Below are positions 8,951 to 17,566 of a DNA stretch of 64,000 nt, piece by piece. Position 1 is the stretch's first letter, and every line of letters begins with the position of its first letter. The translations under genes were made by a program, and so were the position numbers. Under the pieces are notes generated by a model that saw only the letters and a list, made by a program, of their open reading frames with translations, made no database searches and had not been told where the DNA came from. The DNA is from an actinobacterium LLX17 (GTDB taxonomy: Bacteria; Actinomycetota; Actinomycetes; Propionibacteriales; Nocardioidaceae): assembly GCA_000471045.1 (NCBI GenBank), contig KI301992.1, forward strand, positions 750,606 to 814,605. The letters are read 5' to 3'.

Positions 8951-10731
8951 CAGAAGTCCCGGTCGCTGATGCCGGACTCGACCGCTGCCGTGGACGGGAG
9001 CCGCAGGCCGTTGAGACCGAACACCTGGGTCGACGGGATCCACGTCAGCGTGTTGTCGCGGGAGACCGTGCGCACGTTGCCGCTGACGAGGTCACCGACG
9101 TCCACCGTCACCACCGTGCGAGCCGCGCCGTTCACGATCTCGGTGGTCGCGGTGAGGGTGGCGCGCAGGGTGACGTCGAACCCGAGCAGGGCGGCAAAGC
9201 TGTTGTTGGTGCGGACCGTGCCCAGGTTGAGCGGCAGCCCGTCGCGAGTCAGCTCCAGGTCGTCACCGCCGAGGAAGGGCTTGGCGATCGTCAGTTTGAT
9301 CGGGATGGCGCTGCCGTCCCAGCCGGGGGTGATGGTGGTCAGGTCGACCTGACGGCTGTACGTGAGGACCATCTGGTCGCCCTTGTCGATCTTGTTGGGG
9401 CTGCCGCCGTTGGTCGACTGCACGTCGAGCGCCTTGAGCGGCGTGGTGACGTTGTCGACCTTGCGGCCGGCCACGACGTTCGACGTGGCGGTGTTGCCGT
9501 TGGCATCGGTGAGGACGGCCCGCAGGTCGTAGCTGCCGTCCGCCACACCGTTGGTGGCCCAGGCGCAGGACCACGGGGCCGCGGAGACGGTGCAGATCGG
9601 GGTCCACGTCGTGGACCCGGCCGGCGCCCGCTGGATGACCACCGACGCGATGGGCGCGGTCGAGGTGGGAGCGGTGGTGAGCTTGACGGTTCCTTCGAGG
9701 AAGGCGCCGGGGTCGGCGAGCGTGATGGCGCGGGTCGTGTTGTCGACCAGGCGGGGGCCGATGACCGTCGAGGTGGTCACGTTGCCGGCGCGGTCGGTCA
9801 CCACGGCACGCAGGTGGCGCGGGCCGTAGGGGAGTGACGTGGTGTCCCACGCGGCGGAGAACGGAGCCGTCGTCGCTGTCGCGACGGTCGTGAAGGTGCC
9901 GGTGGCGCTGTCGGCGGCCTGGTAGGCGACGGAGGCGACACCGGAGTGGGCGTCGGCCGACGTGGAGATGAGCGCCACGACGCCGCGCAGCGGAGCGCCG
10001 GGATCGGCGAGGGTCACCGTGGGCGCGAGGTTGTCGACCAGCGTGTCGAGGACCACGGGCGAGGTGATCGTCGTGCTGCCCGACGTGGCGACCGCGCGCA
10101 GGTCGAAGCGACCGTTCGGCGTGCCGGTCGTCGACCAGGAGCAGGTGAGGGGAGCCGTGACGCCGCTGCAGATCGAGGTCCAGCTCGTCGTGCCGATCGG
10201 CGCGCGCTCGAACCGGACGGTCCAGCCGGTGCCGGCCGAGATGCTGGCCTGCAGGCTGACCGTGCCGCGGACCACGTCGCCCGGGTCGGCCAGGGCGATG
10301 TCGGCCGAGTTCGCGACCGTGGTGCGGACGGCGGTCGAGGTTGCGGCGTTGCCGGCCTTGTCGGTGGCGATCGCCTGCAGGTCATAGGCGCCGTCGGCCA
10401 GACCCGCGGTGTTCCACGAGCAGGAGTAGGGCGCCGTCGTGGCGGTGCAGAGGGTCGTCCAGGCGGTGGCGCCGGCCGCGCGGACCTGCAGCTGCACCGA
10501 GGCGACACCCGAGCGGTCGTCGGCAGCGGTGGCTGTGATGGCGACCGTTCCGCGGACCGTGGGGCCGGGCGAGGTGACCGAGACGGTGGGGGGCGTCCAG
10601 TCGGAGGCCGCCGTGACGGAGCTGGTGCTCGACGACGCGGAGACGAAGCTGGCGGCCGAGAAGCCCGTGACCCCGACGATGCCCAACCCGGCCGCGACGG
10701 CCAGGGCCAGCAGGGTCGGTGTGCGCTTCAT
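8950..10731 (-). CDS. Large secreted Ig-like repeat protein with SipW-type signal peptide
   Basis: A 593-residue protein. The N-terminus (LLALAVAAGLGIVGVTGFSA followed by SFVSASSS) looks like the SipW-dependent signal peptides of TasA-type proteins. Four Ig-like modules of about 95 residues follow, each with DPG...RGTV at the start and a SW-T-GLADG.YDLRA core. Modules 1, 2 and 4 carry a matched Cys pair (such as LCTATTAPYSC) and module 3 has lost it. A C-terminal beta-rich domain of about 190 residues has no repeats and no sortase motif. The ATG at 10731 has GAGGA 6 nt upstream; an ATG 4 codons earlier lacks one. It sits directly after the SipW-like peptidase, its likely processing enzyme. 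Confidence 0.8.
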   Translation of the reverse strand: MKRTPTLLALAVAAGLGIVGVTGFSAASFVSASSSTSSVTAASDWTPPTVSVTSPGPTVRGTVAITATAADDRSGVASVQLQVRAAGATAWTTLCTATTAPYSCSWNTAGLADGAYDLQAIATDKAGNAATSTAVRTTVANSADIALADPGDVVRGTVSLQASISAGTGWTVRFERAPIGTTSWTSICSGVTAPLTCSWSTTGTPNGRFDLRAVATSGSTTITSPVVLDTLVDNLAPTVTLADPGAPLRGVVALISTSADAHSGVASVAYQAADSATGTFTTVATATTAPFSAAWDTTSLPYGPRHLRAVVTDRAGNVTTSTVIGPRLVDNTTRAITLADPGAFLEGTVKLTTAPTSTAPIASVVIQRAPAGSTTWTPICTVSAAPWSCAWATNGVADGSYDLRAVLTDANGNTATSNVVAGRKVDNVTTPLKALDVQSTNGGSPNKIDKGDQMVLTYSRQVDLTTITPGWDGSAIPIKLTIAKPFLGGDDLELTRDGLPLNLGTVRTNNSFAALLGFDVTLRATLTATTEIVNGAARTVVTVDVGDLVSGNVRTVSRDNTLTWIPSTQVFGLNGLRLPSTAAVESGISDRDF

Positions 10732-10759
10732 CGGAGTCCTCATTCGTGTGGGGTGCTTC

Positions 10760-11440
10760 TCAGGTCTGGGTGCCCGGGCCCACGGCGGTCAGCTGCCGTG
10801 GAGTGACAAGGTCAACGCTAGTGAGCGGTGCGGACCAGGCCGGCGACAGAACCTCCACGGGACCTCCCCAGTTCGGAACGCTTGGGGCCGCGGGTGCGGG
10901 TCGCGCCGCTGGACGGAAGGCGTTGATGAGCTGCACGAGCGCCATCAGCGCGATGATCGCGGCGGGCAGTCCCACCAGCAGCATGCGAGTCTCCCGGTCG
11001 GCCAGGGCGATCATCACCCAGCCGACGTGCGGCACGGCCTGCGTCACCACGGGCTGCGTCTCGTCGACCAGGGAGAAGGTCCAAGGGTCGGGGTCGGGGT
11101 TGGCATCGCCCTGCGTGCGGAGGACGGTGCGCCCGGCAGCGTCGGCCTCGATCGTGAGGATGCGGTGGGTGACCAGCGTGCTCACGCCGCTGTCAGCGGG
11201 GGGCTCGTAGGTGATGACGTCGCCGACGGCGAGCTCGGAGGTGGGCACTTGCTCGGAGAAGACGACCGAGCCCTTCTCGATCGAGCCGGCCATCGAGCCG
11301 CCGGTGATGACGTAGCGCTCGTAGCCGAAGAGTGCGGGTGCCACGTAGACGACGGCGAGCGCCGTGAACGCGACGAGGACGAGGTTCACCATGAGGCCGC
11401 GCAGGCGGCTCGTGCGAGTGGCTGGCTGGGCGGCGCTCAT
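10760..11440 (-). CDS. sipW: Signal peptidase I, SipW/ER type
   Basis: A 226-residue membrane protease. A first transmembrane helix (residues about 15-36) precedes the catalytic serine in ITGGSMAGSI. The general base is histidine (LVTHRIL) rather than lysine, which is the mark of SipW/archaeal/ER-type peptidases, and GDANPDPDP supplies the conserved acidic region. A second helix lies near residues 150-170 and a Pro/Ala-rich tail follows. It is sandwiched between a TasA-like gene and another protein with the same class of signal peptide, as in the Bacillus tapA-sipW-tasA operon. A GAGGAGA ribosome site precedes the ATG. Substrate assignment is inference from context. Confidence 0.9.
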   Translation of the reverse strand: MSAAQPATRTSRLRGLMVNLVLVAFTALAVVYVAPALFGYERYVITGGSMAGSIEKGSVVFSEQVPTSELAVGDVITYEPPADSGVSTLVTHRILTIEADAAGRTVLRTQGDANPDPDPWTFSLVDETQPVVTQAVPHVGWVMIALADRETRMLLVGLPAAIIALMALVQLINAFRPAARPAPAAPSVPNWGGPVEVLSPAWSAPLTSVDLVTPRQLTAVGPGTQT

Positions 11441-11494
11441 GGTGTCTCCTCGTCAAAGGGGGGTGCGGTGTGGGCCGCGGGGTTCAGGCGTCGA

Positions 11495-12025
11495 TCACTG
11501 GTTGAAGGTCGAGCCCTCGAGCTGGACCGAGTCCCAGGTGTAGGTGGCGGTGGCCTTCTTGCCCTGGTTGGCGTTGTCGGCGCCCTGGGCCAGCTTCACC
11601 GTGAAGACGAAGGTGTTCGTCGCGTCGGGGGCGATGTCGCCGATCGACTTCTTGATGCCGTCCTCCAGACCACCGAAGGTGCCGGAGTAGACGGTGGCGT
11701 TGGTCGTGGTGTTGGTGATCTCGAGGCTGAGGTTCTCGCCGGTGAAGCCGTTGGTCGAGGTCGTCTCGGTCAGGCTGAACGCGGCCGGCAGGCTGCCGGT
11801 GTTCTTCAGCGTCAGCGAGCCGTTGAGCGTGTCGCCCGGCTTGAGATCGGAGAGGGTGAAGATGGCCGCGTCGGCCTTGGAGTTGGTGTGCGACAGCGTG
11901 CCGGACGTGACCGAGCTGATCGAGTTGGCCGTGGTCGAGGTGAAGGTGGCACCCGAGCCGATGGCGATGGCGCCGGCGGCAGCGAGGGTGGCGAGGGGGA
12001 CGAGGATCTTGCGCGAGTTCTTCAT
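11495..12025 (-). CDS. TasA/camelysin-like SipW-dependent matrix protein
   Basis: A 176-residue secreted protein. Its N-terminus (ILVPLATLAAAGAIAIGSGA, then TFTSTTANS) is the signal peptide plus first strand typical of TasA/CalY proteins, and the body has the family pattern (FTLSDLKPGDTLNGSLTLKN, SLTETT, ATYTWDSVQLEG). In Bacillus such proteins assemble into extracellular fibres of the biofilm matrix; fibre formation here is unproven. The ATG at 12025 has AAGGAGA 4 nt upstream. It is the first gene of a same-strand run that continues with sipW and the Ig-like protein, and about 200 nt of regulatory DNA lie in front. Confidence 0.8.
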   Translation of the reverse strand: MKNSRKILVPLATLAAAGAIAIGSGATFTSTTANSISSVTSGTLSHTNSKADAAIFTLSDLKPGDTLNGSLTLKNTGSLPAAFSLTETTSTNGFTGENLSLEITNTTTNATVYSGTFGGLEDGIKKSIGDIAPDATNTFVFTVKLAQGADNANQGKKATATYTWDSVQLEGSTFNQ

Positions 12026-12163
12026 GGTTTCTCCTTGACGAGGTGATGGGGACGAGGTGTGGTGGTGGGTGGCGCCGGCGGCCGCTTCTTGACTGCCGGT
12101 GCCGATGTGACAACTCTGTCGAAGAGCGATCCACGGCCCCTCCACCTCAGCTCCACCGGTGCT

Positions 12164-12197
12164 CCACGAATCGCCACAAGTCCCCACGGATCGCCAC
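12164..12197. repeat. Direct repeat pair upstream of the TasA-like gene
   Basis: Two 14-nt copies (CCACGAATCGCCAC at 12164 and CCACGGATCGCCAC at 12184) differ at one base and are spaced 20 nt start to start, close to two helical turns. A weaker partial copy (GATCCACGG) lies at about 12128. They sit 140-170 nt upstream of the start, in the only intergenic DNA ahead of the matrix operon. They could bind the adjacent response regulator, but that is a guess. Nothing else is recognisable in 12026-12222. Confidence 0.45.
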
Positions 12198-12222
12198 GGA
12201 GCGGCCACTCGGAGCCAGACAG

Positions 12223-13236
12223 CTAGCGCGCAGGACGCACGGCGGCGGAGGCCGGGTCCGTGCTGAGGACGCGAATGGCGAGTGAGGTCGTCGCCTCCAC
12301 GCCGAGGAAGCTCACCACCGTGTTGACGCGGTGGGTGTCCAGCGGAAGCAGCCCAGGGGTCCCGGGGACGTCGGGCGTGATGCCGAGGTCGAGGTCATCA
12401 TTGCCCGCCATCACCCGGACGTTGAAGTCGTACCGTTCGCGGGCTCCGGGGGCCCTCAGGCGGCGGACGACGGTGGCGCCCATGCGTCGCGCCCCGACCT
12501 CCGTCGCCCAGGAGTCGAGGGTGGCAGCGACCGCCCGTCCCTCCTGGTGGTCGATGTCGGCCCAGACCGCCTGCATGGGTCCCACCTGGGTGAGGAGGGT
12601 TGCGGCGGTCTTCTCGCCGATGCCGTCGACGCCGGGCAGGTTGTCGCTCGCGTCGCCGCGGAGGGCCGCGAAGTCGAGGTAGTGCTCGGACGCGACGCCG
12701 TACAGGGCGAGGAGTCGAGCCGGGTTGAGCAGGGGAGATCCACTGATGCCGCCGTTGATCAGCCGCAACACCCGGGTGTGGTCGCTGATGTGGGCGAACG
12801 CGTCACGGTCGGACGTGATGATCACGCAGTCCCAGCCGTTGCGCTCGGCCCACGTGGCCCCGGAAGCGCTGACGTCGTCCGCCTCGAGGCCTGGGGGAGT
12901 GAGAGTGGCGAGGCCGAGCGCGTCGAGCAACGCACCCGCGCGCTCGAGCTGCTCGACGAGTGCCGCGTCCTTCTCGGTCCGCCCGGCCTTGTAGCCGGGG
13001 TAGAAGTCCCGGCGCACGGAGGCGGTCCGATCGTCGAGTCCGAAGATCACGGCGTCGGGCGCGAACCCCTCGATCGCCTCGAGGATCTGGCGCAGCATGC
13101 CGTGCAGCGCCCAGGCGGGACGTCCCGACCGATCGACGAGCCTGGTGTGGGCGCGGGCGTGGTGATTGCGGTGCAGGAGCGAGGGCGCGTCCACCACGAG
13201 CAGCAGTCGGCGAGGACGGTCTTCGGGGGCAGGCAT
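12223..13236 (-). CDS. 5'-3' exonuclease (PolA N-terminal / FEN type)
   Basis: A 337-residue stand-alone homologue of the 5' nuclease domain of DNA polymerase I. Metal-binding and helical-arch marks are LLLVVDAPSLLHR, FGLDDRTASVRRDFYPGYKAGR, GLEADDV, VIITSDRDAF, and the helix-hairpin-helix stretch RGDASDNLPGVDGIGEKTA. It should remove flaps or RNA primers and act in repair. A TACGAT box lies 11 nt upstream of the ATG. The neighbours are unrelated. Confidence 0.92.
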   Translation of the reverse strand: MPAPEDRPRRLLLVVDAPSLLHRNHHARAHTRLVDRSGRPAWALHGMLRQILEAIEGFAPDAVIFGLDDRTASVRRDFYPGYKAGRTEKDAALVEQLERAGALLDALGLATLTPPGLEADDVSASGATWAERNGWDCVIITSDRDAFAHISDHTRVLRLINGGISGSPLLNPARLLALYGVASEHYLDFAALRGDASDNLPGVDGIGEKTAATLLTQVGPMQAVWADIDHQEGRAVAATLDSWATEVGARRMGATVVRRLRAPGARERYDFNVRVMAGNDDLDLGITPDVPGTPGLLPLDTHRVNTVVSFLGVEATTSLAIRVLSTDPASAAVRPAR

Positions 13237-13330
13237 GAGGTCCGGTCATCGTACGGGCCCGCCCGGCGTTCTCAGGCAATGGTCATGTGTGCACACGGGT
13301 TCATCGGCGCGCATCGGGTACGCACCCTCC

Positions 13331-14707
13331 ATGACTTCCACCACGACGTACAACCCCGCCACGGGCGAGGACCTGAAGACCTACGAGCTGCACAGCGACA
13401 GCCAGGTCACCGAGATCGTCGAGGCGACTCATGCCGCCTTCGACTCCTGGCGCAAGGTCACGATCGAGGACCGAGCCGCGGTGATCCGGAAGATCGGCGA
13501 GCTGCTGCGCGAGAACGAGCAGGAGCTCGCCGAGCTGATGACCGATGAGATGGGCAAGCCGATCGCCCAGGGCGCACAGGAGGTGCAGCTCTGTGCCGCC
13601 ATCTGTGACTGGACCGCCGACAACGCCGCGGACGCGCTCGCCGACGTCGAGCAGCCCATGGAGGGTGGTCGCGCGGTGATCACCCACGCGCCGATCGGCG
13701 TCATCTACGGCATCCAGCCGTGGAACTTCCCGATCTACCAGGTCATCCGGTACAGCGTGCCGCAGCTGGTCGCCGGCAACACGGTGCTGCTCAAGCACGC
13801 CGAGTCGGTCATCGGCACCGCCCTGCGCCTCGAGGAGCTGTACCGCGAGGCCGGCCTGCCGGAGAACGCGTTCCGGGTCCTGCTCATCGACCACGACCAG
13901 TCCGACGACGTCATCGCGCGGCCGGAGGTGCGCGGTGTGACGCTGACCGGCTCGGACGTCGCCGGCAAGCACATCGCGGCCAAGGCCGGCGAGCACTTGA
14001 AGAAGTCGGTCGTCGAGCTGGGCAGCAACGATGCCTACCTCGTGCTCTCCGACGCCGACGTGGAGCTGGCGGTCGAGACCAGCGTGGCCGGTCGCCTCAC
14101 CAACAACGGCCAGACCTGCGTGGGCGCCAAGCGCTTCGTCGTCGTCGACGCCGTGTACGACGAGTTCCGCGACGCCTACGTCGAGGCCATGCGGGCCGTC
14201 GAACTGAGCGACCCCACGCAGGAGGGGTGCGAGCTCGGCCCGATGTCGCGTGTCCAGCTGCGCGACGAGCTGCACGAGCAGGTCGAGGAGTCGGTCAAGA
14301 ACGGCGCCACCGTGCTGCTCGGCGGCGAGAAGCCCGACCGCGCCGGCGCCTGGTACCCCGCCACGGTGATCGAGGACGTCAAGCCGGGCCAGCCCGCCTA
14401 CGACGACGAGCTCTTCGGCCCCGCGGCAGCCTTGATCCGCGCCGACGACGACGCGCACGCGATGCGCATCGCCAACGACTCGCGCTACGGACTGGGCGGC
14501 GGCATCTTCTCCCGCGACGAGAAGCGCGCCATCGAGCTGGCCCGCGACGAGTTCGACACGGGCATGGTCAACGTCAACGGCTTCAACCTGGCGCAGCCGC
14601 ACCTGCCTTTCGGCGGGGTGAAGGACTCCGGGTACGGCCGCGAGCACGGCGACGCCGGTTTCCGCGAGTTCGTCAACGTCAAGACGGTCATGATCGCCGA
14701 GGTGTGA
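13331..14707 (+). CDS. NAD(P)-dependent aldehyde dehydrogenase, succinate-semialdehyde type
   Basis: A 458-residue aldehyde dehydrogenase. Marks are IQPWNFPIYQVIR, the nucleotide-loop TGSDVAGKHIA, the general base in VELGSND, and the nucleophile in NNGQTCVGAKRF. The C-terminal FGGVKDSGYGREHG is characteristic of the short (about 455-residue) succinate-semialdehyde dehydrogenase subfamily. It would oxidise succinic semialdehyde or a similar aldehyde to the acid. The ATG at 13331 has no Shine-Dalgarno but has TACGCA 6 nt upstream, so it may be leaderless. The exact substrate cannot be told from sequence. Confidence 0.85.
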   Translation: MTSTTTYNPATGEDLKTYELHSDSQVTEIVEATHAAFDSWRKVTIEDRAAVIRKIGELLRENEQELAELMTDEMGKPIAQGAQEVQLCAAICDWTADNAADALADVEQPMEGGRAVITHAPIGVIYGIQPWNFPIYQVIRYSVPQLVAGNTVLLKHAESVIGTALRLEELYREAGLPENAFRVLLIDHDQSDDVIARPEVRGVTLTGSDVAGKHIAAKAGEHLKKSVVELGSNDAYLVLSDADVELAVETSVAGRLTNNGQTCVGAKRFVVVDAVYDEFRDAYVEAMRAVELSDPTQEGCELGPMSRVQLRDELHEQVEESVKNGATVLLGGEKPDRAGAWYPATVIEDVKPGQPAYDDELFGPAAALIRADDDAHAMRIANDSRYGLGGGIFSRDEKRAIELARDEFDTGMVNVNGFNLAQPHLPFGGVKDSGYGREHGDAGFREFVNVKTVMIAEV

Positions 14708-14722
14708 CCGACTCCTGGGGCC

Positions 14723-15454
14723 TTACTTCTTCTGCCTCCGGCTGCCGCCGTGCCAGTCCTCCTGCTGGCCGACGGCGTCCGGGTCGACGCCGAGCGCGGC
14801 CAGCTGGGGCAGCTCCCGCAGGCTGCGCTTGAGCTCGGCGAAGCCGGGGAAGCGGGCCAGGCCGACCACGTGGTCCCAGAGCTCTGCGGCCGAGTCTTCA
14901 TCGGGCAACCGGCTGATGACGGGCCCGAAGAAGGCCACGCCCGCAGGCGGCTCGAAGTGGATGATCGGTGTGCCGACGTCCTTGCCCGTCAGCGAGAGCG
15001 CCTCGTCGGTCTCGCGCTGGATCTCTGCGTCCCACGACGAGTCCTCCAGCGCCTCCGCGAGGTCGAGCGGCAGGCCTACCTCGGTCAGGATCGGCGCGAC
15101 GAACTCGTGGGTGCCCCGGCGCCCAGCATCACTCTGGGCGTCGCGGTCCGGGTTCGGCGGGGTGTCGAAGATGTGGGCGCCGAGGGCAGCGTACAGGGGG
15201 CCGACGGCTTCCCGTCCGTGCTCGGCCCGGGCGCGTGCGGCCACCCGCAGGAGCCTCAGCCCGGCGGTGTGTCCGGCCTCGTACTCGGGTGGGAAGTGCG
15301 CGTCGTAGTCGACCTCGGCGTTGATGAGGCGCAGCGAGATGAACCGCCAGTCGACGGTGTAGTCACGCTGCGCCTGCACCAGCCGCACCCACTTGCTCGT
15401 CATCCAGGCGAACGGGCAGACCGGGTCGAAGTAGAAGTTGACGTCGGCGTCCAC
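14723..15454 (-). CDS. DsbA-fold oxidoreductase, mycothiol-dependent nitroreductase (Rv2466c) family
   Basis: A 243-residue DsbA-like protein starting at a GTG. FDPVCPFAWMTSKWVR matches the active-site region of Rv2466c, a mycothiol-dependent reductase. Rv2466c has CPWC there; this protein has CPFA and keeps only the first cysteine, which is enough for a monothiol mechanism but not for an intramolecular disulfide. GTPIIHFEPP and FGPVISRLP follow the family pattern. It lies 2 nt after metS on the same strand, so it is probably co-transcribed with the metP-metS importer. Confidence 0.8.
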   Translation of the reverse strand: MDADVNFYFDPVCPFAWMTSKWVRLVQAQRDYTVDWRFISLRLINAEVDYDAHFPPEYEAGHTAGLRLLRVAARARAEHGREAVGPLYAALGAHIFDTPPNPDRDAQSDAGRRGTHEFVAPILTEVGLPLDLAEALEDSSWDAEIQRETDEALSLTGKDVGTPIIHFEPPAGVAFFGPVISRLPDEDSAAELWDHVVGLARFPGFAELKRSLRELPQLAALGVDPDAVGQQEDWHGGSRRQKK

Positions 15455-15456
15455 GG

Positions 15457-15600
15457 TCAGAGGTCGCGGTGGAGGTGATCTGGGTCGTATGACTCGTCGG
15501 ACGGATCAGGCCTGCGGTTCAGGCTGATCACGGCGACGACCAGCCCGCCCCAGAGCAGCAGCATGGCGATGACCATCATCACGATCGCTTCGGTGCTCAT
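15457..15600 (-). CDS. metS: Small subunit of the methionine/alanine NSS importer (MetS type)
   Basis: A 47-residue protein: a short N-terminal segment, one transmembrane helix (IVMMVIAMLLLWGGLVVAVI), then a polar acidic tail (DPSDESYDPDHLH). Its start overlaps the metP stop by 4 nt (ATGA). This is the metP-metS arrangement known from Corynebacterium glutamicum, where the small subunit is required for methionine and alanine uptake by the large NSS transporter. Confidence 0.85.
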   Translation of the reverse strand: MSTEAIVMMVIAMLLLWGGLVVAVISLNRRPDPSDESYDPDHLHRDL

Positions 15601-17153
15601 CGGTCGACCTCCTGGTCGGTCTCGTCGGCGGGAGTGACGGCGGTCCGTCGGGCGAAGGTGATCACGAGGGCGACGATCAGCACGAGTGCCGCCGTGCCCC
15701 AGCCGAAGACGTTCAGCATCCAGTCCGGGTAGCCGCCGTAGGGCTCCTTCACCGTGTCGATGAACGCGCGGACCAGCACGTAGCCGAGGGCCAGGGGCGT
15801 CACGACGGCGACCATGGCCATCCAGACCTTGCCGAGGCGCAGCGACCCGTGCCGGTTGAGGTGGGCCGCGAGGCCCGGCAGGGCGCGGAGAGCCAGACCC
15901 AGCACCACCATCGTCACGACGGCGACCAGCAGGATGCCGAACTGGTTGATGAAGTAGTCGACGATGTCGAGCACCAGCAGTCCGCTCGTGGTCGAGAACA
16001 GCACGACGCTCAGGACGGTCGCCGGGACGCCGACGACCAGCACGGCGGTGAGCCGGCGGAGGTCGAACTTGTCCCGGACGGCCGAGACGACCACCTCCAG
16101 GACGCTGATCAGCGAGGTGAGTCCGGCGATGACCAGCGAGCCGAAGAACAGCACGCCAATGAGCGAACCGCCGGCGGCCTCGCTGATGATCGTGGGGAAC
16201 GCGACGAACGCCAGGCCGATCCCGTCGGCGACCACCTCGTCGACCGCGGTGCCGTTCGCCTGCGCCATGAAGCCGAGCGCCGCGAAGACGCCGATGCCGG
16301 CGAGCAGCTCGAAGCCGGAGTTCGAGAGGCCGACGACCATGCCGGAGCCGGTCATGTCAGTGCGGCGACCCACGTACGAGGCGTACGTGATCATGATGCC
16401 GAAGCCGATCGACAGCGAGAAGAAGATCTGCCCGAAGGCCGCGGCCCACACCGAGGCGTTGGTCAGGGCGTCCCAGTCGGGGGTGAACAGCGTGTCGAGG
16501 CCGTCGGCGGCGCCGGGCAGGAACAGGGCCCGCACGACGAGGAAGCCGAAGGCTAGGACGAGCAGCGGGATGAAGACGACCGACGTGGCGCCGATGCCCT
16601 TCTGGACGCCGAGTCCCATGATCAGCAGGACCGCGGCCCACACCACGAGGAGGGCGATCAGCACGCCCGCGACGAAGTCGAGGGTGACGCCGGGGTCGCT
16701 GGTCTGCAGGAACTCGCCGAAGAAGTAACCCTCCGGGTCGTCGCCCCAGGCCTTGTTGACGGAGAAGAAGGTGTAGCGCAGGGCGTAGGCGATGATCACC
16801 GCGTAGTAGACGGCGATGACGAAGCAGATGCCCACCTGCCACCAGCCGAGCGGCTCGGCCTTGCGGTTCTCGCGGGCCATCGACAGGGGAGCGGAGCCGC
16901 GGTGCTTGTGGCCCAGCGCGTAGTCGAGGAAGAGGAACGGGAGACCGGCCGTCAGCAGCGCGATCAGGTAGGGGATGACGAACGCGCCGCCACCGTTCTC
17001 GTACGCCACGTACGGGAAGCGCCAGATGTTGCCGAGGCCGACGGCCGAGCCGATGGCCGCGAGGATGAAGACCTTCCTCGAGGAGAACGCTCCTCGGCGG
17101 GCTTCCTGTCCGCCAGTCTGCTGGGTGCCGTCCTGCGGTCCTGCGGTCGCCAT
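15597..17153 (-). CDS. metP: Sodium-dependent NSS-family amino-acid transporter (MetP type)
   Basis: A 518-residue multi-pass membrane protein of the neurotransmitter:sodium symporter family. The opening helix carries the family signature AAIGSAVGLGNIWRFPY, whose unwound region binds sodium and substrate, followed by ENGGGAFVIPYL, and TM6 holds FFSLSIGFGIMITYASY. The paired small subunit downstream supports methionine/alanine import. The start is set at the ATG at 17153, which has AGGAG upstream; an in-frame extension to 17351 has no initiation features and overlaps the DUF1294 gene. Confidence 0.9.
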   Translation of the reverse strand: MATAGPQDGTQQTGGQEARRGAFSSRKVFILAAIGSAVGLGNIWRFPYVAYENGGGAFVIPYLIALLTAGLPFLFLDYALGHKHRGSAPLSMARENRKAEPLGWWQVGICFVIAVYYAVIIAYALRYTFFSVNKAWGDDPEGYFFGEFLQTSDPGVTLDFVAGVLIALLVVWAAVLLIMGLGVQKGIGATSVVFIPLLVLAFGFLVVRALFLPGAADGLDTLFTPDWDALTNASVWAAAFGQIFFSLSIGFGIMITYASYVGRRTDMTGSGMVVGLSNSGFELLAGIGVFAALGFMAQANGTAVDEVVADGIGLAFVAFPTIISEAAGGSLIGVLFFGSLVIAGLTSLISVLEVVVSAVRDKFDLRRLTAVLVVGVPATVLSVVLFSTTSGLLVLDIVDYFINQFGILLVAVVTMVVLGLALRALPGLAAHLNRHGSLRLGKVWMAMVAVVTPLALGYVLVRAFIDTVKEPYGGYPDWMLNVFGWGTAALVLIVALVITFARRTAVTPADETDQEVDR

Positions 17154-17206
17154 CGTGCGCTCCTGACGTCGTTGTCCGGTCACGGCATCGTAGGGCGACC
17201 GGTCAG

Positions 17207-17560
17207 TCAGAGCAACGACAGGGGTTCGGCGATCACCAGGCCGCCGAGAGCCGCGCAGTTGGCGGCGACCGTGAGCCAGAAGATGGTGCGGAACGGCTCC
17301 TTGATCGTCTTGTGCCGGTAGTGCTGCCGAGCGACCAGCGCACCGGGCCACCCTCCGGCCAGAGCGAACAGGTGGAGGGTCGACTCGCGGGTGCGCTGTC
17401 GGCCGGCGACGGCTGCCCTCTTGTCGGCGCCGTAGGTCAAGAAGACCACCGCACTGAGGGCGAGGTAGACGAGGAACAGCCAGTTCGGCAGCGTGGTCGT
17501 CGCCGCCAGGAGGGCGACGAGTCCGAGGAAGCCGGACGCGACCGCGAGGGAGCGATCCAC
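17207..17560 (-). CDS. DUF1294 small membrane protein
   Basis: A 117-residue protein with a GTG start. Two hydrophobic segments lead into YGADKRAA, then the typical DUF1294 core ESTLHLFALAGGWPGALVARQ, HYRHKTIKEPFR and a final helix. It is an integral membrane protein of unknown function. It lies 6 nt downstream of the carboxylate-amine ligase on the same strand and may be read with it. Confidence 0.85.
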   Translation of the reverse strand: MDRSLAVASGFLGLVALLAATTTLPNWLFLVYLALSAVVFLTYGADKRAAVAGRQRTRESTLHLFALAGGWPGALVARQHYRHKTIKEPFRTIFWLTVAANCAALGGLVIAEPLSLL

Positions 17561-17566
17561 CCGCAG

